Part shown: positions 23,190 to 30,985 of the stretch, piece by piece
Layout: the number at the start of each line of letters is the position of its first letter
How positions within the stretch are numbered: position 1 is the first letter of the stretch
Assembly: GCA_032718475.1 (NCBI GenBank)
Contig: JAUCBJ010008651.1
Location: 1 to 45,067, forward strand
Source of the DNA: Nemertoderma westbladi
Taxonomy: Eukaryota; Xenacoelomorpha; Nemertodermatida; Nemertodermatidae
Reading direction: 5' to 3'
DNA length: 45,067 bases
Notes under the pieces: generated by a model
Told to the model about the DNA's origin: nothing
Seen by the model: the letters and a program-made list of their open reading frames with translations, nothing else
The model's database searches: none
Position numbers and translations under genes: made by a program

Positions 23190-23785
23190 TCAGATTGTTC
23201 AGATAACTGTAGGCCGGACTGTTGTCGGATTGTTGTTGAGTTTGGAGAGATTGCGGCGTGTGTAGAGTTTGTCCGATAGAGTGCCAGTTAGTAAGTTGGG
23301 GCAGCCATAGCTGTAAGGTCAATCCCCTCTTAAAGAATAAGTCGTACTACCGTGTTAGAACGCATACTAACTAACCATTTTGGAATCTGCACATACTGTA
23401 GTTTATTTAGGCTTGACAGTATTCTGCCAGCGCTTTGGCCTGTGTTTGTTTGTGTGGTCTGTTCAGGTACCGTAATAGTTATTACTCAGATATTTTGTAG
23501 GCTGGATTGTTGTCTAGCTATTATTAGGTCTGAAGAGATTGCTGCTTGTGTAGAGTTTGTCTGATGAAGTGCCAGTTAGTAAGTTGGGGCAGCCATAGCT
23601 GTAAGGTCAATCCCCTCTTAAAGAATAAGTCGTACTACCGTGTTAGAACGCATACTAACTAACCATTTTGGAATCTGCACATACAGTAGTTTATTTAGGC
23701 TTGGTGGTAGTCTGCCAGCGTTTGGTTTGTATTTTGTTTGAGTATTCTGTACGGGTAGCGTAATATTTATTATTCAGAGTTTATG
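23190..23785. repeat. 288-bp tandem duplication
   Basis: Two copies 288 bp apart. Anchors are GTAGGCCGG at 23209 matching GTAGGCTGG at 23497, and GTGCCAGTTAGTAAGTTGGG at 23281 matching 23569. The central 130 bp is almost identical between copies; the flanks are more diverged. Confidence 0.9.
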
Positions 23786-24544
23786 CGATTATTCGCAACA
23801 TTCATGTCCCCAAGTTTATTCCTACAGTAATTGTGCTTGTTACACATACCGTTATAGTTAAATTAACCCCGGTACTACACGGGCTGCTTGGCGTAGGAAA
23901 AGACTGGTGACTTTGTGCTTCGGTCACTCCAGCAGATGCCGTGGTTCTTTTAACTGTTCAAGTATATTTAACTACTGATTATTTGTTGTACCAGTACTTG
24001 TACCTAATTTAGGGTTTAGTGTACAGTGCTTTCCGAGGGTAATTAGTGTAGGCAGTATATTTGTGTTGTAAAGTGGTTAATAGGCACGTTGGATCTGGTA
24101 GTCCGCGGTAATTAACTTCCAGGTAGGAACACTCCGTGATACATAACGTAGTACCTATAGCGATACGGCTATAGGTCGTCAGGCGGTGGTATTTTCCTAT
24201 CTGGACAGTGCAATATATTTACTACTACTTGTTATTTTCAAATACCGTAGTACCCTGTCCTTTGTAATAACCAGAAATCTAACCCTTTGTTAGGCTGGTT
24301 TGTAGACTTCCTGTAAAATTACCCTAAAAAATTCGTACGTAATATTTTGTTGTGTTTAATTAGAGATTTAATCTCACCCGTATCGTAAGTAATTTGTAGT
24401 ATTAAGTAACTTAGGTAAATTAGAATTATCTGTTTTAGTGTCAAATAAGTAGCACTTCACTGAGAGCGCACAGCTTCTGTGTAGTGACTCCCCCAGAAAT
24501 AATAACATTTATTTCAAATATTGACAAAACCCATTTTAAACGGG

Positions 24545-24554
24545 TATATAAATA
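24545..24554 (+). promoter_or_regulatory. Candidate TATA box of the plus-strand BEL element
   Basis: TATATAAATA preceded by CGGG, oriented toward the plus-strand gag. It lies about 470 bp before the point where the other element inserted, a plausible U3 promoter position. This is a weak call in AT-rich DNA. Confidence 0.3.
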
Positions 24555-24716
24555 TTATAAATCAACTCAAACGATTTATAAATAGTAGGCCTGCCATACA
24601 ACAACTAGGTCTCAATATCAGTTGGACTACTGCTTAAATAACGGTAATAAAGTAAGTTAAAGTAACCAAGTAACCCTAAAATATTCAGAAATTCAATTAT
24701 TCTAAAATAATTGACA

Positions 24717-24962
24717 TACCGGTATTTACCATAGGCTTATTATATTTATTTCTATAAATTTGGGCTGAAATCATACCGGTATTCTGTAATTAATTCTAGT
24801 TCATAATTGTACTTATATATACTATAAGTGTAAGCTGTATACCGGTATTCACGATAGGCCTATTATATATTTATATATATTTGTGCTAAAATTATATACT
24901 GGTACTCTGTGACAAAACTAGTTTACAATACTTATATATATTATAAGTGTATACCGATATTC
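24717..24962. repeat. 123-bp tandem repeat, 2 copies
   Basis: TACCGGTATTYAC...ATAGGC.TATTATAT starts at 24717 and again at 24840. Each copy ends with CTTATATATAYTATAAGTGT, itself partly palindromic. Confidence 0.85.
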
Positions 24963-25012
24963 TAATATACTGTAATAAATTAACGGTACTAGGCCAATGG
25001 TCATACTGAATT

Positions 25013-25017
25013 ACTAG
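25013..25017. repeat. Target site duplication ACTAG (left)
   Basis: ACTAG directly precedes the left LTR and recurs at 41208-41212 directly after the right LTR. Five-base duplications are usual for BEL/Pao integration. The match fixes the element ends at 25018 and 41207. Confidence 0.9.
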
Positions 25018-26508
25018 TAATTGAAGAGACAGCAACAATACCTGCAATATCCTACTGTAAAGTTTGTGAATCAAATCATAAATCCGACCTTCTCACCAAA
25101 ACAGTAAACTCTAAGTAAGCGAATATATTGCAGTATCGATCTCTTATAACCGGTGAGGCAGAAAACAGTCTACGAGCAGACAAACTTCGATAAAACAAAA
25201 TCCCGCGCAGCGAATCCTAAAATCAGGCTGACTCACTGACGGACTAAGGGGCTCGTATACTTTGCCGCGGTGTGATTTATATGGTTGGGCAAAGGGACGC
25301 TAGCTAGGTACAGAGGCAGAGATTTGGAGATGTCTAACTAGCGAGCAAAGTGCAGTAAGGACGAAAGTTAATTTTATATATTTTGAGGTGTAAATAATTT
25401 CTAACGCGCGTGTGTTAATTCTGAACGGTCAAAAGCAGTTTTGCTCCTTCACATATATAATTACTGGGTACGGTGTGCATTTTACGAATATTCTAATTTT
25501 GTAACTTGTAGGTCTAATACTCACGAATGATAAAGTTCCTTCCCCTCTTGCGTATTTCCAGGACTCAAATTCAGGCATAAGGTTAATACTACGCCCAGAA
25601 TTCGGCAATTTTAGGTACCAGGTCCCTGATACTAAGAAGAGATGTGTTAGTTTACTACTGTAGGCGTACGGGTACTAATAGCTATCCTGGCTCCTATCTA
25701 GAATTTTAGTCACCCAGGTAGTCCGGGTAACTTCCTATTAGGGCGTTGGCGGGGACACGGTAGATGTTAGTATCCCTAATAGCCTCAATTTATTTGCGCC
25801 TAGTGTAAACTGCCCTACCGCCTGAACGGTACAATCCTAATTCAGGTGAAAACACAGCAACCCCCCTAGCCTACAAGTTCTAATGCAATGGACACCGTTG
25901 CACGGCAAATAGTCACAGACGCACCTGTACTTAGCAAGAGTTAAGCGTACAGTTTGCTGCACCCTAACCAATGTGTATGCCTTGTACCGGTGTGCCTACG
26001 TCCTATCTGCGTACTAGTATCTGCCTGCACTCTCCCCCCCCCCCCCCCGTAGGAATATGAAGGTCTACTGCGGTTTTTCCTGAATCAAGACAGTACAGTC
26101 CCTTTTGATGTAATTTTAGGCTTACAGCGTGTCACTACGTCTACCTTTTGATCTTTTGGTCTTATACTTAGGTAGCAAGGATCGAACGCTGTCTAACCTT
26201 TCAGGCGATGGGCGAATAACTCTAAATGGTATTGCGGGTTGTCTCTCGTCTACATTCCCGTGATGTTCCCGTTCATTGCTGCGGCCCGATCTCTAGCCGG
26301 CCATCCTGTCCCTGAGTTTGTTCACCGTAGTGAATCCATAGTAAAACAGATAGAAAAGCTGAGAGAATATTCTGACTTTATTACAGAAGATACAATTATA
26401 ATACAATGTAATCTGAGAATAAACTAAGCACGACAGAATATTGATAAGATAATCTGAGAAAGATTGAGATATAAGATATAGTGTGATAACTAATGAACAA
26501 ATCGCACC

Positions 26509-26519
26509 TTTATATAGCA
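26509..26519 (-). promoter_or_regulatory. LTR TATA box (3' LTR copy)
   Basis: The minus strand reads GCTATATAAAG, a strong TATA match oriented toward the element body. It would put transcription start near 26480, giving a U3 of about 440 bp. A perfect inverted repeat lies immediately upstream at 26535-26556 (CAATCGAGAA, 2-nt spacer, TTCTCGATTG). The same arrangement occurs in the 5' LTR. Confidence 0.6.
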
Positions 26520-26534
26520 AATTTGTGCCGCAAT

Positions 26535-26556
26535 CAATCGAGAAAATTCTCGATTG
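26535..26556. repeat. 10-bp perfect inverted repeat in LTR U3
   Basis: CAATCGAGAA and its exact reverse complement are separated by AA, 16 bp upstream of the TATA box in the element's sense. It is repeated in the other LTR at about 40817-40838. It could be a dimeric factor site or a DNA hairpin. Confidence 0.85.
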
Positions 26557-26712
26557 TTCTATGGGTTCTAACAAGGTTTTAAAGATAGCTATTGGTCCAG
26601 CTAATATATAACTTGCACGACATTGGTTACAATCAAATAACTACAGCCTCATTGGTACAGACAAATGCAATTAATTTGTAGCGGTTAATTTAAATGAGTT
26701 GAAATTCTGCAC

Positions 26713-26800
26713 AAAAAATAATTCGCACTTACTAGGATTCGAACTCAATACCTACTACACATATAATTTCCAACGCTCTACCGACTGAGCTACTGAACCA
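26713..26800 (-). ncRNA. tRNA-like Pol III unit inside the LTR (3' copy)
   Basis: The minus strand carries a consensus A box TAGCTCAGTCGG (26792-26781) and B box AGTTCGAATCC (26745-26735) at tRNA-like spacing, followed by T6 at 26718-26713, a Pol III terminator. The D-arm is intact. The acceptor arms (GGTTCAG versus TAAGTGC) do not pair, and the anticodon and T stems are degenerate, so it is not a functional tRNA. It looks like a tRNA-derived SINE head or decayed tRNA captured in U3, in the same orientation as the element. Confidence 0.7.
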
Positions 26801-26925
26801 CTTGACCGATAGATGTACAAATGATAGAACCAATACGAATGAGAACTTAAAGCAATCTTTACAAAGTTAATCCGAATAAAATAAAATTTTGAAAATCCAC
26901 GGCATTTAGGGAATATAATTCTATA

Positions 26926-27550
26926 CCGCTCCACGAAAACAGGATATTATCGTGCATAAAATATACGGTTTTCACCAATAATCAATCAAACTATAAAATA
27001 CTTAGGGCGTACTTACATATTTACAATTAAGTTTCAAACAATACTTCCTTTCTACGTAATGATTCGATACAAAAATAATTACAAATTTAAACTTTACGTA
27101 TTTTAAGGCTTTACTAAGTAAGTACAATATAAATCTAAATTAAATTCACCAATATAAATCTATTGCATCTCAATATTGCATAAATTCAAACAATTACAAA
27201 TACAAATAAATGAAAACAATAAGAAAGGCTCGCGAGTCTTCCATCTACTATTGCATCTCAAATATTGCATAAATTCAAATAATTACAAATACTTTCGTAC
27301 CTAAATGTAGATTGCATAAGTTTGGAATAATCACAAATATAAAATATAAATTCTTACAAATATAAGTCTTACTAAATATAAGTTTTACTAAATATAAGTT
27401 CTTATTTCTAAATTTCATAAATTCGGAACAATACAAATTGCATAAGTTCGGAATAAGCACAAATTTTCTAAATATAAAACATATAATTCAAAATAAATCA
27501 CAAATCATAAGAAAGGCTCACGAGTCTTACGTCCACCCTTGCCCTCCCTT
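26926..27550 (-). other. BEL 3' non-coding region with repeats
   Basis: 625 bp between the extra ORF and the 3' LTR. An A-rich block with TATTGCATCTCAAATATTGC recurs at about 27160 and 27246, and CATAAGTTYGGAATAA at about 27315 and 27440. Two copies of the dispersed CTCGCGAG-type motif lie at 27222-27242 and 27510-27530. The sequence before the LTR (minus sense GTGGAGCGG) is only a weak polypurine tract. Confidence 0.7.
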
Positions 27551-29065
27551 TTATCGCTTAGTTGATCGAGCCCTGCCGCGTCCTCGAAAACTGCGCACAG
27601 GTGACTTTGCTCGCGATATGGGACTAATGGGGCGAGTCACTGGTTTACTTGGGACGTTGAGAGACGGTGCGACTATTTCCTCGCAAATTCGTCTATTTGG
27701 CATCCCAAAACCTCGACCGATTCCTCGTGACCGATCAGTCGTCACTACAGTTGGTAGAACGTCTGGGAACGCGCGAAAGGCGGACGACGCAGACCCAAGA
27801 GTAGCTTGCGCCCCCTGTTGATCAGCTGGTGTATGTCCCGATCCTCCTACTGGTTCTCTTGGAAGTGATACCGTATCCCGAGTAACTCGAATAGTCGGCT
27901 CAACTCCCTTGCGTTCTTCTACATTAATAATTTTCTTTAATTGTTGGCCCACTTTCTGGACCCGTATGATCCTACCCTGTCCGTCCTCCCGAGGGTGACG
28001 TGCAGACGGCGCAACCGGAGTGGCTGGTATATTTGTCGCCTCTAGGACCTCCTCTTCCTCGAATACGCTCGCTCGTATACGTTTATGGTAAAACGCGGCT
28101 CGGTACGCCCATGCGACGGTTAACCAAGCTCCTTTATTCCGTTTTTCAGTTCGGAAACGATCGAATTCACCATACGTAATCCGATTAACGACTTTCTGAA
28201 AATTCCACGTGTTTTTGTTATCCGGGTGAATCTGTAGTAGATACTCGCGCACCACTCGGAATCCACTGTCGTGGGGCAAAATATCGACAACCTCGATAAG
28301 TTCGTCATATTGGGGCATAGCGGAGATATATCCTTCCGACATCATCGTTTGAGGATTTACCGCCCAAAATCCGAGATGCGCCCTCATCGGAAACCGTCTT
28401 CTTTGTGCCGATACATGTTCGTCGGCCAAATCTTCCCACTCATCAAATAACTTCCTCACGAGTTTTACAGATTCATGTTCATAAGGTATGTCCCTTAGTT
28501 GGCATTCAGATGCTCGATGTCCCTTTATATTGCAATAAGTACATTGGGCCATAAATCTCCAGCAAGTATAAAAGGTATGAGACCCTTGATCCCCACACCA
28601 TCCACAGATTAGCTGAGTCGTAGTAATGTGCTTTCCACTGCACTTTGCCATATGATGTCCAGCGACGCCACATTTACTACACATCGTATTGGCAGGGTAC
28701 CACACTCGTTCGTATATAAGATCTCCAATCGGTCGAGCGCTTCCTCCCATACTATAATCGTAATCATCTGGGTCTATGGGTTGGTAGGTTTCTGAAGGTT
28801 GTATACAAACTATAGCATCTGTTGCTTCAAGTTGTCGAATCTCCGTCTGAGATTTCTTCGGGAGGTTCCTTTCTATCTCAAGAAGTTCCTCTAAAGGATC
28901 GTCGGCGATCGTAGTAGTTACTTCGAATTCATCACCAAGGTGACCGATAGGCGCGCGCGTCTGCCGTGATTCATCCGTAATCTCCACGATACGTTCTCCT
29001 TCATAGGGTAACAATGTAAACATAGATGGTCTTTCGATAAGAGATCCCGCACAGCGAAGATACAC
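27551..29065 (-). CDS. Extra zinc-knuckle ORF downstream of integrase, unknown function
   Basis: 504 codons as an open frame. The listed first codon is GTG; the first ATG lies near 29023, and the frame stays open without an ATG up to 29212. Three zinc knuckles stand in a row near residues 130-185: CSKCGVAGHHMAKC, CGWCGDQGSHTFYTC and CTYCNIKGHRASEC. A central 120-residue globular-looking domain (RAHLGFWAVNPQ ... AWAYRAAFYHKR) has no family I recognise. The C-terminus is basic and Arg/Ser/Pro/Gly-rich (RGRGRARSTKR), typical of RNA binding. BEL/Pao elements usually end at integrase or carry an env-like gene; this has no signal peptide or membrane segment. A nucleic-acid chaperone or second gag-like role is possible. 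An overlapping 147-codon frame (28918-29361) starts with ATG and may feed into it by frameshift or splicing. Confidence 0.75.
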   Translation of the reverse strand: MYLRCAGSLIERPSMFTLLPYEGERIVEITDESRQTRAPIGHLGDEFEVTTTIADDPLEELLEIERNLPKKSQTEIRQLEATDAIVCIQPSETYQPIDPDDYDYSMGGSARPIGDLIYERVWYPANTMCSKCGVAGHHMAKCSGKHITTTQLICGWCGDQGSHTFYTCWRFMAQCTYCNIKGHRASECQLRDIPYEHESVKLVRKLFDEWEDLADEHVSAQRRRFPMRAHLGFWAVNPQTMMSEGYISAMPQYDELIEVVDILPHDSGFRVVREYLLQIHPDNKNTWNFQKVVNRITYGEFDRFRTEKRNKGAWLTVAWAYRAAFYHKRIRASVFEEEEVLEATNIPATPVAPSARHPREDGQGRIIRVQKVGQQLKKIINVEERKGVEPTIRVTRDTVSLPREPVGGSGHTPADQQGAQATLGSASSAFRAFPDVLPTVVTTDRSRGIGRGFGMPNRRICEEIVAPSLNVPSKPVTRPISPISRAKSPVRSFRGRGRARSTKR

Positions 29066-29361
29066 GTCTCGAAATATACTAAATCCTGCTCGAGTAAAGG
29101 CATTGCTGTCTTTGCGAGCTTCGCTGTACTTTCTGATAATTCCTTTATACCAAATATAGTGTAGTCCTTGGCTCCAAATCTTTCGAATGGCGCTGCTGCC
29201 TCCTCTTGGATATCATATCCCCATCTCGGCTCTCTTTGTATCCCTTTCTCCATAATTAGAGGTGTAGTTACATAATCATTACTACTAGAGGGAATACAAC
29301 AGAGTTTGTGGTTAGTTGTGAGGAGACGTGAGAGTTTCGTCTGCCTTTTGGGCTTCGACAA

Positions 29362-29914
29362 CGCTCTAACCTCCTACCCATAGCCTAAGATCTAGGGTTT
29401 CTTTAATGACACGCTGCTTCTTATCTAAAATTTTTTTGCCGAAATAAAAACGAATTTGGGCTAAACTGGCCGTGAGTCTAAAATACTCACTTTTTGATCC
29501 CAAACTATTATCAGAAAATAAGCAGTCAAGAATTAGTAATAAATATAGGGGAGTCTATTTTGAAGTAACTTATTGAAACAAGACCGTGTAAAATTTAATT
29601 AAAATTTTAAGAAAGGCTCGCAAGTCTTCCTCTCTTGTTTCTCTAATTTTAAGTTCCACCCGACTGTACCCTGAAATCTATTCACTGGAGAAAATTTTAA
29701 AAATTTTTCAAATCCAAATGGATTGTCTAAAATTTCGAAAATGTCTCAATATTGTGAGTTCCAAGTAGAATTCCATTTCTTATACCTACAAATCCCGCTC
29801 CTATGTGACACATAAGGGTACTACCCTCAATGTTCACATATAAAGGCAATGGAATTCTACCGCTGTCCTTACTACGGTGTACAGGTACGTGGAAATCTAT
29901 TTGTAAACTCCTAA
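29362..29914 (-). other. Structured spacer between integrase and the extra ORF
   Basis: No coding signal. Contains a perfect 13-bp inverted repeat (GTAGAATTCCATT at 29765-29777 and its complement at 29848-29860) with a 70-nt loop that itself holds TATGTG-A-CACATA. A copy of the dispersed motif lies at 29610-29637. Confidence 0.7.
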
Positions 29915-30985
29915 TTATTTACTAGTATTAGGTGGAGATTTGTAGTCTCCAGACTCGTTACGAGTCTCTTCAAGAAGTACGAGACGTTGAGTCGGTCTGT
30001 CTACTGTTCGACCGTCAATTGTCCGTACTGTCACAGTCCTTGTCACTCCATCCATAGATGGATGTGTGGCTAAAATTACACCTGTTATCCAGAAGCGTCT
30101 TTTTAGATTCACTTCCGCTAACAGCACGTGATCTCCCGGCTTTAATGCGCGGGTGTTATTGTACCAGTTTGTTCTGGCAGAAATAGAGGGCAAATAATGG
30201 TTTTGCCATATTTCCCAGAATTTGTTAGCTAGTACTTGCGTGATTTTCCACGCTTTTCTACCGTAGCTGTCGCTTTCTATTGGAATAGAAATCGGCGTCA
30301 AAGTAGTCGGTGCCTGCATAAGCAGGTGTGCCGGTGTCAAAGCGAACTGAGATTGTTTGTCATCGGGTACTAATACTATTGGTCTAGTATTTAGTATTGC
30401 CTCGATTTCAACAAACAATGTTGTCAGTTGGTCGTCTGTCAGTATGTGGTTTACTGGAATGACCTTTGCCATGGCTGTCTTTATAGATCTAATCAATCTC
30501 TCCCAGACTCCGCCTCTCCAAGGACTATCTGGAGGATTAAACTTCCAAACAATCTTGTGAGGTTGCAGTTCGTTCGAGATTTGATCATGATCTAATTTCT
30601 TAAAGGCTCTAGCAATCTCATTCCGAGCACCAACAAAGTTTGTCCCTTGGTCTGAGTACAAGCATTTTACTAGTCCGCGTCTAGCGATAAATCGCCGCAG
30701 TGCTAGTATAAACGCGTTGGTGGAAAGATCCATCACACGTTCAATGTGAACTGCCCTACTGGACATACATGTGAAAATCAGTCCCCAGCGTTTTACTAGT
30801 ATACGTCCACGTTTCGTATGGATTGGACCAAAGCAATCAATTCCAGTCTCTGTAAAAGGTGGTCTGAATGCTTGAAGTCGTGCTTGTGGTAGTTCACTCA
30901 TTTCCTGGGTACCTATTCTAGAATGTACCTTTTTACAAATAATACACGTACGTGTCACTGAACTTAACGCTTTACTGGGTCTAAT
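29915..30985 (-). CDS. BEL/Pao integrase core and C-terminal domain (pol, third segment)
   Basis: The frame continues from the RNase H segment after an in-frame TAA (30988-30986). It holds the CxxC of the zinc-binding domain (TCIICKKVH), then the DDE catalytic core: Asp in ETGIDCFGPI, Asp in YSDQGTNFVGA and Glu in GGVWERLIRSIK. The DUF5641-like C-terminal domain typical of BEL/Pao follows (WYNNTRALKPGDHVLL ... RRFWITGVI). It would integrate element cDNA in the nucleus and produce the 5-bp duplication. Catalytic residues are intact, but the stop separates the His pair from the Cys pair of the zinc domain. Confidence 0.93.
   Translation of the reverse strand: MRPSKALSSVTRTCIICKKVHSRIGTQEMSELPQARLQAFRPPFTETGIDCFGPIHTKRGRILVKRWGLIFTCMSSRAVHIERVMDLSTNAFILALRRFIARRGLVKCLYSDQGTNFVGARNEIARAFKKLDHDQISNELQPHKIVWKFNPPDSPWRGGVWERLIRSIKTAMAKVIPVNHILTDDQLTTLFVEIEAILNTRPIVLVPDDKQSQFALTPAHLLMQAPTTLTPISIPIESDSYGRKAWKITQVLANKFWEIWQNHYLPSISARTNWYNNTRALKPGDHVLLAEVNLKRRFWITGVILATHPSMDGVTRTVTVRTIDGRTVDRPTQRLVLLEETRNESGDYKSPPNTSK

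Larger units (their letters stand above)
21591..25012 (+). other. Probable 5' LTR and leader of the plus-strand BEL element
   Basis: There is no convincing gene. An open frame at 21965-22297 has one hydrophobic segment but no known domain. The 3' part, about 22.9-25.0 kb, is dense in tandem repeats and ACCGGT sites and has a TATA box. It leads directly, once the minus-strand BEL insertion is discounted, to the gag ATG at 41264. By position this is where the second element's 5' LTR and leader should lie. Its outer edge cannot be set because the 3' LTR lies outside the window. Confidence 0.4.
25018..26925 (-). repeat. 3' LTR of the minus-strand BEL element
   Basis: 1908 bp, matching 39303-41207. 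The differences I noticed are A/G at 26029, C/A at 26807, and a C run of 15 here versus 12. In the element's sense, U3 holds a tRNA-like Pol III unit, a hairpin and a TATA box. An AATAAA on the minus strand at 25789-25794 is a possible polyadenylation signal. Short open frames inside the LTR (26239-26427 and 26293-26574) occur in both copies and are not thought to be genes. Confidence 0.95.

Noticed and set aside
26239-26574. Conserved small ORFs present in both LTRs (26239-26427 plus, 26293-26574 minus and copies at 40.5-40.9 kb)
   Set aside because: Identity is explained by the LTR duplication; no domain and overlapping frames on both strands at the promoter.
26725-26800. A genuine tRNA gene
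   Set aside because: Acceptor, anticodon and T stems do not pair; only the D-arm, A/B boxes and terminator are preserved.
27551-29065. Env-like third gene of a BEL retrovirus-like element
   Set aside because: No signal peptide, transmembrane or fusion-type segment; three zinc knuckles and a basic tail point to nucleic-acid binding instead.
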